From NCBI RefSeq assembly GCF_900183575.1, contig NZ_FXUZ01000009.1:1-64000 (forward strand): a DNA stretch of 64,000 nucleotides, given 5' to 3'. The notes beneath the pieces are model-generated. The model was not told the DNA's origin, ran no database searches, and saw only the letters and a list, made by a program, of their open reading frames with translations. Of the stretch, positions 18,293 through 27,074 are shown one piece after another (the first letter of the stretch is position 1; every line of letters begins with the position of its first letter). This DNA comes from Staphylococcus cornubiensis. Lineage in GTDB: Bacteria; Bacillota; Bacilli; Staphylococcales; Staphylococcaceae. A program made the position numbers and the translations under genes.

Positions 18293-20059
18293 ATGGCAGA
18301 GAAGAAAATTATTGTTGTCGGAGGCGGTCTTGCCGGTTTAATGTCAACAATTAAAGCAGCGGAACAAGGGGCACATGTTGATTTGTTCTCGATTGTTCCA
18401 GTAAAACGCTCTCACTCAGTTTGTGCACAGGGCGGTATTAACGGAGCGGTAAATACAAAAGGTGAAGGTGACTCTCCGTGGGTTCATTTCGATGACACAG
18501 TATACGGTGGAGACTTCTTAGCAGATCAACCGCCTGTTAAAGCAATGACTGAAGCAGCACCACAAATCATCCATTTGTTAGACCGTATGGGGGTAATGTT
18601 TAACCGTACAGCAGAGGGACTTTTAGATTTCCGTCGTTTCGGTGGAACATTACATCATAGAACTGCATTCGCAGGGGCAACAACAGGTCAACAATTATTA
18701 TACGCATTAGATGAACAAGTACGTAGCTATGAAGTAGACGGACTAGTAACAAAATATGAAGGATGGGAATTCTTAGGTATCGTTAAAGATGATGACAATG
18801 CAGCACGTGGTATTGTCGCTCAAAACATCACAACTTCAGAAATTCAATCTTTCGGTTCTGATGCCGTGATTATGGCAACAGGTGGTCCAGGTATCATCTT
18901 CGGTAAAACGACGAACTCTATGATCAACACAGGTTCAGCTGCATCTATCGTGTATCAACAAGGGGTAAAATACGGTAATGGTGAGTTTATCCAAATTCAC
19001 CCAACTGCGATTCCTGGTGACGATAAATTGCGTTTAATGAGTGAATCAGCTCGTGGTGAAGGTGGACGTATTTGGACATATAAAGACGGTAAGCCTTGGT
19101 ATTTCTTGGAAGAGAAGTATCCTGATTATGGTAACTTAGTCCCTCGTGATATTGCGACACGTGAAATTTTCGATGTCTGTGTGAATCAAAAACTCGGTAT
19201 CAACGGTGAAAACATGGTGTACCTTGACTTATCACACAAAGATCCACATGAATTAGACGTTAAATTAGGTGGTATCATCGAAATTTACGAAAAATTCACA
19301 GGTGACGACCCACGTAAAGTACCAATGAAAATCTTCCCAGCGGTACACTACTCAATGGGCGGTCTATATGTGGATTACGATCAAATGACGAACATTGATG
19401 GTTTATTTGCGGCAGGGGAATGTGATTTCTCACAACATGGTGGTAACCGTCTAGGTGCCAACTCATTATTATCAGCGATTTACGGTGGTACTGTCGCAGG
19501 TCCAAATGCTGTTAAATATGTTGAAAATATTGAAAAATCATATGTTGATATGGATGACAGCATGTATCAAAAACGTGTGGATGAAGAACAAGCACGTTTT
19601 GATAAGTTGTTGAACATGAAAGGTTCTGAAAATGCATATAAATTGCATCGTGAACTTGGTGAAATCATGACAGCGAACGTTACTGTAGTACGTCATAATG
19701 ATAAATTGTTAGAAACTGACAAGAAAATTGTTGAATTAATGAAACGTTACCAAGATATTGACATGGAAGATACATCACAATGGAGTAACCAAGCTGTATT
19801 CTTCACACGTCAATTGTGGAACATGCTTGTGTTAGCGCGCGTAATTACAATCGGTGCTTATAATCGTAATGAATCTCGTGGTGCGCACTATAAGCCAGAA
19901 TTCCCAGATAGAAATGACGATGAGTGGTTAAAACACACATTGGCTGAATATAAAGGTCCAGATGCACCACCAGCGTTTACTTACAAACCTGTTGATGTCA
20001 GCTTAATCCCACCTCGTAAACGTGACTACACAAGTAAGTCAAAAGGGGGTAAAAAATAA
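18293..20059 (+). CDS. sdhA: Succinate dehydrogenase flavoprotein subunit
   Basis: The 588-residue subunit oxidises succinate to fumarate with covalently bound FAD. The dinucleotide-binding motif VVGGGLAGL is at about 6-14. RSHSVCAQGGINGA contains the flavinylated histidine. The substrate-binding segments HPTAIPG and ESARGEGG and the capping motif HYSMGGLYVD follow. GGGGAGTGAC precedes the ATG. The stop overlaps the sdhB ATG by one base, indicating translational coupling. Confidence 0.97.
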   Translation: MAEKKIIVVGGGLAGLMSTIKAAEQGAHVDLFSIVPVKRSHSVCAQGGINGAVNTKGEGDSPWVHFDDTVYGGDFLADQPPVKAMTEAAPQIIHLLDRMGVMFNRTAEGLLDFRRFGGTLHHRTAFAGATTGQQLLYALDEQVRSYEVDGLVTKYEGWEFLGIVKDDDNAARGIVAQNITTSEIQSFGSDAVIMATGGPGIIFGKTTNSMINTGSAASIVYQQGVKYGNGEFIQIHPTAIPGDDKLRLMSESARGEGGRIWTYKDGKPWYFLEEKYPDYGNLVPRDIATREIFDVCVNQKLGINGENMVYLDLSHKDPHELDVKLGGIIEIYEKFTGDDPRKVPMKIFPAVHYSMGGLYVDYDQMTNIDGLFAAGECDFSQHGGNRLGANSLLSAIYGGTVAGPNAVKYVENIEKSYVDMDDSMYQKRVDEEQARFDKLLNMKGSENAYKLHRELGEIMTANVTVVRHNDKLLETDKKIVELMKRYQDIDMEDTSQWSNQAVFFTRQLWNMLVLARVITIGAYNRNESRGAHYKPEFPDRNDDEWLKHTLAEYKGPDAPPAFTYKPVDVSLIPPRKRDYTSKSKGGKK

Positions 20060-20874
20060 TGGCAGAAACACAAGAGAAACAACAAACACAACAACAAGCT
20101 CAAAACAGCACTTCAAATAAAACAATCAAGTTAATTATTAAGCGACAAAAGGATCAAAATTCATCACCATATGAAGAATCTTTTGAAATTCCTTATCGTG
20201 AAAATATGAATGTGATTGCGGCGTTAATGGAAATTCGTCGTAATCCAATTAATACAAAGGGTGAAAAAACAACGCCAGTGACTTGGGATATGAACTGTTT
20301 AGAAGAGGTTTGCGGTGCATGTTCAATGGTCATTAACGGTAAAGCGCGTCAATCATGTTCAGCGATTATCGACCAACTTGAACAACCGATTCGCCTTGAA
20401 CCGATGACGACATTCCCAGTGATTCGTGACTTACAAGTAGATCGTACACGTATGTTTGATAACTTGAAACGTATGAAAGCATGGGTACCGATTGATGGTA
20501 CGTATGACTTAGGTCCTGGTCCACGTATGCCTGAGAAAAAACGTCAAACGGCATATGAATTGTCAAAATGTATGACGTGTGGGGTATGTTTAGAAGTATG
20601 TCCGAACGTGACAAAAACAAACAGTTTCGTTGGGGCTCAAGCCATTTCACAAGTACGTTTGTTTAATTTACATCCGACTGGTGCAATGACAAAAGACGAA
20701 CGTTTAGATGCGTTAATGGATCAAGGTGGTTTACAAGCTTGTGGTAATTCACAAAACTGTGTACAAGCTTGTCCAAAAGGAATTCCGTTGACAACTTCTA
20801 TTGCGGCAATGAACCGTGAAACATCATTTCATATGTTCAAATCATTCTTTGGTTCTGACCACGAAGTAGAATAG
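20059..20874 (+). CDS. sdhB: Succinate dehydrogenase iron-sulfur subunit
   Basis: The 271-residue subunit transfers electrons from FAD to SdhC. A 2Fe-2S ligand set is seen in CLEEVCGACSMVINGKARQSC. The 4Fe-4S/3Fe-4S ligands are in CMTCGVCLEVCP and CGNSQNCVQACPKG. The N-terminal 30 residues are a Gln/Thr-rich extension. It overlaps sdhA by one base and ends before a terminator. Confidence 0.97.
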   Translation: MAETQEKQQTQQQAQNSTSNKTIKLIIKRQKDQNSSPYEESFEIPYRENMNVIAALMEIRRNPINTKGEKTTPVTWDMNCLEEVCGACSMVINGKARQSCSAIIDQLEQPIRLEPMTTFPVIRDLQVDRTRMFDNLKRMKAWVPIDGTYDLGPGPRMPEKKRQTAYELSKCMTCGVCLEVCPNVTKTNSFVGAQAISQVRLFNLHPTGAMTKDERLDALMDQGGLQACGNSQNCVQACPKGIPLTTSIAAMNRETSFHMFKSFFGSDHEVE

Positions 20875-20882
20875 TGATATTT

Positions 20883-20918
20883 AAATGGCGCATGTTCTGT
20901 AGAGAGCATGCGTTATTT
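20883..20918 (+). terminator. Terminator after sdhCAB
   Basis: GCGCATGTTCT (20887-20897) pairs imperfectly with AGAGCATGCGT (20903-20913), followed by a T-rich run. It closes the sdh operon. The next 170 bases before murI show no other feature. Confidence 0.7.
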
Positions 20919-21110
20919 TTATGAGGAAACATATGAGGGTTGAATTGAACAACAAAAAGAGAATGGATATTTGATTAAATATGTATTCAATATCATAAAA
21001 TATTTAAAATGGTATGTTTCAGTGTATATTTACGAAATGCCAGATTGTTCAACTTCATATTAGATGTGATAAAATAAAAAGCAATAATGAACACGAATAG
21101 GATGAAAGAG

Positions 21111-21908
21111 ATGGATAGACCAATTGGAGTTATGGATTCAGGTGTAGGGGGTCTAACGGTTGCGAAAGAAATCATGAGACAACTTCCAAATGAAACAATC
21201 TATTATTTAGGGGATGTTGGTCGTTGCCCATATGGCCCTAGAAATCAAGAAGAAGTTAAAAAATTTACCATTGAAATGGCGAATTATTTAGTGCAATATG
21301 ATATTAAAATGCTTGTGATTGCGTGTAACACGGCAACTGCTGTCGCATTAGAGCCATTACAAGAACAGTTGAAAATACCGGTGATAGGCGTTATTGAACC
21401 AGGTGCAAGAACAGCCATTATGACGACTAAAAATCAAAATGTACTCGTACTTGGAACAGAAGGCACAATCAAATCAGAAGCTTATCGTACGCATATTAAA
21501 AAAATTAACCCTCATGTTGATGTATACGGTGTCGCATGTCCAGGATTCGTGCCGTTAGTAGAAGAAATGAAGTATAAAGATCCTACTATTACGAATATCG
21601 TGATTCATCAAACACTAAAAAGTTGGCGTCAAACAGAAGCGGATACGGTCATTTTAGGGTGCACACATTATCCGTTACTGTACCAACCGATATTTGATTA
21701 CTTTGGAAAAACGAAAACAGTCATTTCTTCAGGGTTAGAAACAGCGAGAGAAGTGAGTGCGTTACTTACATTTAGTCATGAACATGCCCATTACACACCA
21801 CAGCCGAAACATCGTTTTTTTGCGAATGGTGAAGTAAGACATATGACTTATATTATTCAAGAGTGGCTCAAAATTGATGCTGAAGTTGAAAGAATTCAGT
21901 TAGGATAG
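21111..21908 (+). CDS. murI: Glutamate racemase
   Basis: The 265-residue enzyme converts L-glutamate to D-glutamate for peptidoglycan. The N-terminal [16 protein letters not shown] contains the substrate-binding Asp-Ser. The two catalytic cysteines lie in ACNTATA (about Cys72) and LGCTHYPLL (about Cys184). Earlier in-frame ATGs exist, but AGGATG spaced 8 bases and the family N-terminus support 21111. It is followed 11 bases later by rdgB, as in other staphylococci. Confidence 0.95.
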   Translation: MDRPIGVMDSGVGGLTVAKEIMRQLPNETIYYLGDVGRCPYGPRNQEEVKKFTIEMANYLVQYDIKMLVIACNTATAVALEPLQEQLKIPVIGVIEPGARTAIMTTKNQNVLVLGTEGTIKSEAYRTHIKKINPHVDVYGVACPGFVPLVEEMKYKDPTITNIVIHQTLKSWRQTEADTVILGCTHYPLLYQPIFDYFGKTKTVISSGLETAREVSALLTFSHEHAHYTPQPKHRFFANGEVRHMTYIIQEWLKIDAEVERIQLG

Positions 21909-21919
21909 GAGAGGTTAAT

Positions 21920-22504
21920 ATGGCAGATATCGTCATTGCATCATCGAATCAAGGAAAAATTAATGATTTTAAAGTGATTTTTGCAGAAGATAACGTGATA
22001 GGCATTAACGAGATGATTGAAGACTTCGATGTAGAAGAAACAGGGACGACATTTGAAGAGAATGCGCGATTAAAATCAGAAGCAGCAGCAAAACGACTCA
22101 ATGCGACTGTCATTGCCGATGATAGTGGTCTAGAAGTAGCAGCTTTAAATGGGGAACCAGGTGTCTACTCAGCACGTTATGCAGGATTACAAAAAAGTGA
22201 TGAAGCAAATATTGAAAAAGTACTTAAAGGTTTAGAAAACGAAACCAACCGCGCTGCACGATTTGTTTGTGTGATTAGTATGACAACAGCAAATGGAGAA
22301 ACAAAAACGTTTAAAGGAACGGTTGAAGGCGAAATCACTTTAAGTCAAATCGGCGAAAATGGCTTTGGTTATGACCCTATTTTCTTAATTCCTGAACGCC
22401 AAAAAACGATGGCACAACTCACTGCTGAAGAAAAATCAGAAATCAGTCACCGTCGCAAAGCTATAGACTTATTAAAAGCGTACATTGAGGGTGAAGAAAA
22501 ATGA
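21920..22504 (+). CDS. rdgB: dITP/XTP pyrophosphatase (RdgB/HAM1 family)
   Basis: The 194-residue house-cleaning enzyme hydrolyses non-canonical purine triphosphates to monophosphates, preventing their incorporation. It opens with IVIASSNQGKINDF (the SxNxGK motif) and contains TTFEENARLKSEAAA, ADDSGLEV, and the C-terminal FGYDPIF and KSEISHRRKA. AGGAGAGG precedes the ATG. Its TGA overlaps the ATG of the next gene (ATGA), implying coupling. Confidence 0.95.
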   Translation: MADIVIASSNQGKINDFKVIFAEDNVIGINEMIEDFDVEETGTTFEENARLKSEAAAKRLNATVIADDSGLEVAALNGEPGVYSARYAGLQKSDEANIEKVLKGLENETNRAARFVCVISMTTANGETKTFKGTVEGEITLSQIGENGFGYDPIFLIPERQKTMAQLTAEEKSEISHRRKAIDLLKAYIEGEEK

Positions 22505-23010
22505 AAAAATTCATCGTACTGAGTGACAATCATTCAGAAACTGGCATTTTATATGATGTGTATCAAAAGCATGAAGACGCTGCCGCATTTTTTCATTTAG
22601 GTGATTCGGAATTTAAGTATGATGATACAGAGTTGAGCTTGTTTCAGCGTGTAAAAGGGAATATGGATTTTTATCCTGAATTTCCAACGAATCAAGTCGC
22701 AACAGTTGGTGATGATCGTATATTTTTCACACATGGTCATCTTTATGGTGTGAATAGCTCTCGTCAACAACTCGCTCAAGCTGCAGTCGCTCATGATGCA
22801 GTAATCGCGTTATATGGGCATACACATGTAGCAAAATATGAACATATTCATGGTGTTCATGTGATTAATCCAGGAAGCATTTCGCAATCACGAAGCGAAA
22901 TTGAAGAAACTTATGCTGAAATCGTGTTAGATGGTGCGAACAGTCGAGTGAACTTCCGGAATCGCAATCATGAAATCATTGATACAGTCACGTTTCAAAT
23001 TGAAGCATAA
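22501..23010 (+). CDS. YfcE/MJ0936-family metallophosphoesterase
   Basis: The 169-residue calcineurin-like phosphoesterase carries the ligand motifs SDNHSE (about 8-13), HLGDSEF, GNMDFYP, THGH (about 77-80) and YGHTHVAKYE. The family hydrolyses phosphodiesters with two metals; its physiological substrate is not known. The first motif reads DNH where many homologues have DTH. It is coupled to rdgB through a 4-base overlap and ends at a clear terminator. Confidence 0.88.
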   Translation: MKKFIVLSDNHSETGILYDVYQKHEDAAAFFHLGDSEFKYDDTELSLFQRVKGNMDFYPEFPTNQVATVGDDRIFFTHGHLYGVNSSRQQLAQAAVAHDAVIALYGHTHVAKYEHIHGVHVINPGSISQSRSEIEETYAEIVLDGANSRVNFRNRNHEIIDTVTFQIEA

Positions 23011-23017
23011 ATAGATA

Positions 23018-23066
23018 AGCAGTACAGAGTTGGAGGATTAATCCAGTTCTGTACTGCTTTTTTGAT
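23018..23066 (+). terminator. Terminator after the murI-rdgB-phosphoesterase operon
   Basis: AGCAGTACAGA (23019-23029) pairs with TCTGTACTGCT (23048-23058), followed by TTTTTT. It marks the boundary between core genes and the variable PSM region. Confidence 0.88.
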
Positions 23067-23077
23067 AATTCAATCAA

Positions 23078-23126
23078 CAAAAAGATACCCTACTGTCTAT
23101 TCATACATGATGAAAGAAGTAGGGTA
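23078..23126 (-). terminator. Terminator for the minus-strand PSM-epsilon-like transcript
   Basis: TACCCTACT (23086-23094) pairs with AGTAGGGTA (23118-23126). Read on the minus strand, the stem is followed by TCTTTTTG. It lies about 80 bases beyond the PSM-epsilon-like gene. Confidence 0.75.
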
Positions 23127-23205
23127 ATCGATAGAGAGGTGAATCGAAATGAAGATATGTATCCCCATAAGTATGATTCAGCCTCAAACTCAGTCAAACG
23201 GATAC

Positions 23206-23271
23206 TTATTTGTTACCGAATAAACCTTTGAAGAATTCGATAACTTTTTTAATTAAGTCGATGATAAACAT
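23206..23271 (-). CDS. Phenol-soluble modulin, PSM-epsilon-like (21 aa)
   Basis: A 21-residue peptide starts MFIIDLIKKVIEFF and ends GLFGNK. It has no signal peptide. Its pattern matches an amphipathic alpha-helix with lysines on one face, and its start and end resemble S. epidermidis PSM-epsilon. PSMs are exported by the Pmt ABC transporter and are surfactant, cytolytic peptides. A perfect AGGAGGTGA lies 6 bases before the ATG and a terminator follows. It is too short for routine gene calling. Family assignment is from remembered homologues. Confidence 0.88.
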   Translation of the reverse strand: MFIIDLIKKVIEFFKGLFGNK

Positions 23272-23388
23272 GTCGATTCACCTCCTAATGTTTGATTAAT
23301 GTCATTATAAAACACGTACTTCATAAATTTTGGAAAAGTCCTTAAGTTGTTTAAATACATTCGCAACTGTCTAAATAATATACATTTC

Positions 23389-23414
23389 AGACAGTTGTGC
23401 ATGCCAAATTGTCT
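23389..23414. promoter_or_regulatory. AgrA-box-like inverted motif upstream of the PSM-epsilon-like gene
   Basis: ACAGTTGTGCA on the plus strand faces ACAATTTGGCAT on the minus strand (23401-23412), making AGACA...TGTCT an imperfect palindrome. A further ACAGTTGCG lies on the minus strand at about 23362-23370. The motif resembles the ACAGTTAGGCA AgrA site of the S. aureus agr P2/P3 region and recurs next to the other two PSM genes. It lies about 120 bases upstream of the gene. Confidence 0.5.
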
Positions 23415-23678
23415 GATAAATATAAGGCTTCCGTTTAACTCAAATCGCTCTATCGTTGTGAAGGCTTGAAAAAACGATAAGGAATATAAAATTTTTAAAA
23501 GATGAACTTTTAAGGAGACAACGTATCCCTTTTTTGCGCATAGGCTTTTGGAAGATAAAGCATTGAAAAAATAGAGAACGCTAGAGTATCAAATATGAAT
23601 AATGAAGAGGTTGAAATATCACTATAACCTTATATATTAAGTATTAAATAGTGAGAAGTATCATTTAGGTCTTCATAA
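23415..23678. other. AT-rich stretch with no identifiable gene
   Basis: I see no complete reading frame with a ribosome binding site. Short broken frames are present near 23560-23620. The position next to the phage-derived genes suggests decayed prophage sequence, but this cannot be shown. Confidence 0.4.
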
Positions 23679-23828
23679 AACAGAATTAATTTTGATAAAA
23701 GAGGTAATTATATCAAAGAGGAACTTGATTATGAAAAGCTTGAAAGAATAAAAAATGAACACAAAAGGTTTATTAAAGTTGAAATTAAAAAAAGAATAGG
23801 TGGAGGAAGGGAAAAATTCATACAGTAA
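23679..23828 (+). pseudogene. C-terminal fragment of a lost gene, possibly phage-derived
   Basis: An open frame without a start codon encodes about 49 highly charged residues, including LDYEKLERIKNEHKRF, and ends in TAA 18 bases before the next gene. The protein-like composition and the adjacency to two phage-type genes suggest the tail end of an upstream head or toxin-like protein whose front has been deleted. The family is not recognised. Confidence 0.35.
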
Positions 23829-23845
23829 ATGGGAGGTAGCGAAAT

Positions 23846-24085
23846 ATGTTAGATTTGAAGTTAGTGAGTAAAGATGAAAAAAGTGTGACTTATGACTATT
23901 ATCCTAACGGCCAAAAAGAATCAGGGAGAATTACTATAAGTATTGTTGATTTTGAAATACTGTATGCAAAAAAATCGAAATATGATAGGGATAATAGCAT
24001 ATATATAGGTCATGCAATTTATAGAGTTACTGAAAATATCAAAAATAAAGAGTTTTCTGAAACTGAACTTGTAGCTTGGTGGTGA
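23846..24085 (+). CDS. Small phage-type protein (79 aa), remnant of a head-gene module
   Basis: The 79-residue soluble protein (MLDLKLVSKDEKSVTYDYYP to LVAWW) has a good GGGAGG ribosome binding site 9 bases upstream. A YYPNG motif near the start, GHA in the second half and a terminal AWW/AWY recall small proteins encoded just before the scaffold gene in Firmicute siphophages. This is recollection, not alignment. The next gene is a scaffold-protein fragment, which supports phage origin. Immunity proteins of polymorphic toxins are another possibility. It appears intact, but its function is unknown. Confidence 0.6.
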   Translation: MLDLKLVSKDEKSVTYDYYPNGQKESGRITISIVDFEILYAKKSKYDRDNSIYIGHAIYRVTENIKNKEFSETELVAWW

Positions 24086-24219
24086 GGTGCCAACCAATTT
24101 AAAGGTTGAGATGCACTTTTTATTGCCCAACCGTACTTATGGCGTTGGAAAGTGCAAGTGTAGTCCCACCATGCAATGACATAAAACTTGCAAGCATAGA
24201 TTTAAATGAGGCGTGAAAT
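24086..24219 (+). other. Structured non-coding gap inside the prophage relic
   Basis: CCAACC pairs with GGTTG near 24092-24110, and TGCAAGT (24151-24157) pairs with ACTTGCA (24185-24191). The gap separates the small phage protein from the scaffold remnant and ends with GAGGCGTG, the ribosome binding region of the latter. It may be a phage translational or processing element. Confidence 0.35.
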
Positions 24220-24492
24220 ATGAAAGGATCATGGTTAAATTTAAGCTTACAGTTATTTTATGAGGCGGGTACTGAAGAAAATACCGAAACAGATAATACT
24301 GTAGAGAATAGCGATTCGAATGAGGAATTAAAAGATACGGAACACTTGACTGAAGCGCAACTTAAGATAGTGAATGATGAGATGCAACGACGTACAAAAT
24401 AGATGTGTCAACAGTTTCAAGATGAATTGACTGAGAAGCAAAAAGAAGCTCATAAGTTACGAAAGATGAATGACGAACAAGGTATCAAGTAG
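24220..24492 (+). pseudogene. Phage scaffold protein (DUF4355-like), interrupted and truncated
   Basis: The frame starts MKGSWLNLSLQLFYEAG, the hydrophobic LNLQLF-type N-terminus of DUF4355 capsid scaffold proteins, followed by an acidic stretch and LTEAQLKIVNDEMQRR. An in-frame TAG at 24400-24402 stops it at 60 residues. The same frame continues with ELTEKQKEAHKLRKMNDEQ, the charged helix expected next in the family, until TAG at 24490. Intact family members are about 190-200 residues, so the rest is deleted. It marks a decayed prophage. Confidence 0.72.
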
Positions 24493-24525
24493 TATAAGTA
24501 TTTTGATAGTATTATAACAATAAAC

Positions 24526-24568
24526 AAAAAAGCACCATCATATCGAACGTTACTTCGAAATGATGATG
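24526..24568 (-). terminator. Terminator after tRNA-Arg
   Basis: On the minus strand GACATCATCATTTCGAA pairs with TTCGATATGATGGTGC (imperfect), followed by TTTTTTG. It lies just past the tRNA 3' end. Confidence 0.78.
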
Positions 24569-24586
24569 TCATTTAAAACTAATTAG

Positions 24587-24660
24587 CGTCCTGGGAGGGA
24601 TTCGAACCCCCGACCGATGGCTTAGAAGGCCATTGCTCTATCCAGCTGAGCTACCAGGAC
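24587..24660 (-). tRNA. tRNA-Arg (anticodon TCT)
   Basis: The 74-base gene folds as a cloverleaf. The acceptor stem is GTCCTGG/CCAGGAC with discriminator G. The D-arm is AGCTCAGCTGGATAGAGC, the anticodon loop reads CTTCTAA with TCT, and the T-loop is GTTCGAATC. CCA is not encoded. The TCT anticodon reads AGA/AGG. The 3' side faces the prophage relic, so the tRNA is a plausible ancestral attachment site. Confidence 0.97.
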
Positions 24661-24973
24661 ATTTTCAACACAAGGATAATTATAACGAATTGGTCATTAT
24701 AAATCAATATAAGCTTAAGAAAAAAATTAAACATTTAACACCTAATACAAAATTTTACAACAAATAGGTGGTTGCATTTATAGATTTACTAAAAATTAAT
24801 GTGTTCCTTCAATATATTAACGAAATGGTTTATAGTTAATTATTCAAAATTATTACGATAAGATTTATCAATATGCTACTGATGATTTTTCATCATATCG
24901 TACACTTTGTTTCTTTTATTTCCCTAAAAGGTATATAGTAATGAAGTAAGTGAATACGAAAGGGAGATGGACA
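24661..24973. other. AT-rich intergenic region
   Basis: I see no gene, tRNA or strong hairpin. The sequence upstream of tRNA-Arg (24661-24700) should hold its promoter. The right end should hold the VOC gene promoter. Nothing else could be supported. Confidence 0.5.
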
Positions 24974-25417
24974 ATGACAAAATTATATCCATATATTGCA
25001 TTTGAAAATACAAAAGAAGCGTTAGAATATTATGAACAAGTCTTCGGTGCGACTGAGATTAATCGTTTACCTGTGACGAAAGAGCAAGCAGGTCATTTTG
25101 GGCTTTCACAAGAGGAAGCGACTGATGCAACGATGCATGCAGAATTTACGATTGCCGCTACACAACTTTTTGCGTCTGATTCATTTGGTAAAGCTGCAAC
25201 AATTAACGGCGCGATTTCGCTCATGTTAGACTATGATGTGAATGTTGCTAAAGATGCAGAAGAAATTGAAGCGTTATACGACCGTGTGAAAGACCATGAG
25301 AGTATTACTGTAGAAATGCCTTTAGAAGAACAGTTCTGGGGCGGGAAAATGGGCGTATTTACAGATCGTTACGGTATTCGTTGGATGATTCATGGTCAGG
25401 ATACGACAGCGCAGTAG
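24974..25417 (+). CDS. VOC-family protein (PhnB/glyoxalase-like)
   Basis: The 147-residue protein has the vicinal-oxygen-chelate fold seen in PhnB-like proteins. It starts TKLYPYIAFENTKEALEYYE and ends with DRYGIRWMIH, the typical final beta strand (DPFGxxWxl). Such proteins include glyoxalases, antibiotic-binding proteins and many of unknown function; no substrate can be assigned. The inner ATG at 24974 has GGGAGATGG at good spacing; the ATG at 24950 lacks one. Confidence 0.82.
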   Translation: MTKLYPYIAFENTKEALEYYEQVFGATEINRLPVTKEQAGHFGLSQEEATDATMHAEFTIAATQLFASDSFGKAATINGAISLMLDYDVNVAKDAEEIEALYDRVKDHESITVEMPLEEQFWGGKMGVFTDRYGIRWMIHGQDTTAQ

Positions 25418-25492
25418 TTCCAAGTAGCGATAACAAGTAGGGCTTGATGATTTTGATGTTATTCAATGCTGAAATTTGAATGTGTATGTAAT

Positions 25493-25540
25493 AAAAACAC
25501 GTCATCACAAGTTAAAAGGTGTGATGGCGTGTTTTTATTT
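25493..25540. terminator. Bidirectional terminator between the VOC gene and ktr
   Basis: AAAACACGTCATCACA (25495-25510) pairs with TGTGATGGCGTGTTTT (25519-25534) with one mismatch. A- and T-runs flank both sides, serving the two convergent genes. Confidence 0.88.
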
Positions 25541-26845
25541 TTATAAATATAAATGGCTTTTCGCGTAATGGAATGTTTCTCTCGTACGATTGTGTAATAA
25601 GCCTAACAATGTGAGCACACCAATTTTACCTGCAATCATTGTAATGATAATCAGTGCCTTCGCAAATGTATCGTACTCTGCAGAAATACCTGTTGATAAC
25701 CCAACTGTTCCAAACGCTGAGATGACTTCAAAAGCGATCGCCTCAAATTGTAAGTTCGGTTGTGCCACTGCAAACCAAAAGATAATAAAAATAATGAACA
25801 TCATCGCTGTTAATGTAATCGCAACCGCTTTTTGTGTTTGTTTTTGATCAATAGAGCGATGAAAGACTTGTGTGTACCGGTGACCTTTCAATGACGTAAT
25901 CACATATAAAAGTACAAGTGTAAATGTCGTCACTTTAATACCACCCGCTGCACTAATAGGGCCAGCACCAATAAACATTAAAATCATTGTCAGCATTAGT
26001 GTTCCAGGTGCTAAATGTGAAAAGTCTATCGTGTTAAAACCCGCTGTTCGTGTGCTGACGGATTGGAAAAATGAGACTAATACTTGTTGTGGGAATGACA
26101 TCCCTTTTAATGCGTGATGATGTTCTAAAATGAGAAAGCCTAGTGTCCCGACAACAATTAGTATGAACGTGACAAATAACATGACCTTCGTATGAACGTG
26201 TAGTCGCTTTAACTGGCGTGTTGTCAGGAGATCGAATAGGACGATATACCCAATACCACCCACGATGATTAATATAGCGACCATCAAATTAACTACAGGG
26301 TCATTCGCATAAGAAACTAAATTATCACTAAATAAAGAAAATCCTGCATTGTTCAGTGCTGAAATGGAAGTGAAGACGCTAATGAACATTCCTTTCGACC
26401 ATCCAAATTCAGGAACAAATACTGTCGCGAGTATCATTGCGCCTATCGCTTCAAATACAATCGTGAAAATAAAAATAAATTTTGCGAAATCGACGACATT
26501 TAATGTTTCATCAATATTGAGTTCTAATTTAAAAAGTTGATTGTTTTGAAATGTAATTTTCTTTTGCGAAATCATAAGTGCTAATAAAGAAACAGCGACG
26601 ATTCCCATGCCACCAATTTGAATAAGGAGCATGATGACGGTATGACCTAAAACGTTAAACTGTTCTGTAATATCCACCGTTGTCAGGCCGGTCACTGTAA
26701 AAGCGCTCGTCGCTACATACATGGCATCGATAAAAGAAATCGGTTTCTGACCGGTCCAAGGTAAGTAAAGAAGAAGACTACCAATGAAAGTAGTGCTTAA
26801 AAATAAAATAAGATAAAACAAGATAGGTTGTCTTTTGCTATACAT
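25541..26845 (-). CDS. Ktr/Trk-type K+ transporter membrane subunit (KtrB/KtrD-like)
   Basis: The 434-residue membrane protein is of the SKT superfamily that imports K+ (often with Na+). Four pore repeats each show the filter glycine: TVTGLTTVD, ALNNAGFSL, STRTAGFNTID and AFGTVGLSTGI. Eight transmembrane helices are expected. KtrB/D works with a cytosolic RCK subunit (KtrA/KtrC), which is not in the window. The start has GGAACCGAGG upstream. I do not recall a ktr gene at this place in S. aureus, so its position between PSM genes is notable. Confidence 0.9.
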   Translation of the reverse strand: MYSKRQPILFYLILFLSTTFIGSLLLYLPWTGQKPISFIDAMYVATSAFTVTGLTTVDITEQFNVLGHTVIMLLIQIGGMGIVAVSLLALMISQKKITFQNNQLFKLELNIDETLNVVDFAKFIFIFTIVFEAIGAMILATVFVPEFGWSKGMFISVFTSISALNNAGFSLFSDNLVSYANDPVVNLMVAILIIVGGIGYIVLFDLLTTRQLKRLHVHTKVMLFVTFILIVVGTLGFLILEHHHALKGMSFPQQVLVSFFQSVSTRTAGFNTIDFSHLAPGTLMLTMILMFIGAGPISAAGGIKVTTFTLVLLYVITSLKGHRYTQVFHRSIDQKQTQKAVAITLTAMMFIIFIIFWFAVAQPNLQFEAIAFEVISAFGTVGLSTGISAEYDTFAKALIIITMIAGKIGVLTLLGLLHNRTRETFHYAKSHLYL

Positions 26846-27074
26846 CTTTTACGCCTCGGTTCCTTTTTGAAGCTATAATATCATGTTATGTTAGAAAAAC
26901 AAATCACTATTTTTCAAAAGTATATAAAAAAGTTGAGCACGGGGATTTTTTACATGTGGTGTGCGTACTATCTTTATTAAGAAGTCGAGAGGACTTATGC
27001 CTTGCTACTGTAAATGATAACGGTAACTGTCGGATTTTTAATGTTTTTTAACTTGATGTGATGACACACAAAAT

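Noticed and set aside
26846..27074. Cyclic di-AMP riboswitch before the ktr gene
   Set aside because: I looked for the conserved ydaO-type motifs on the minus strand and did not find them.
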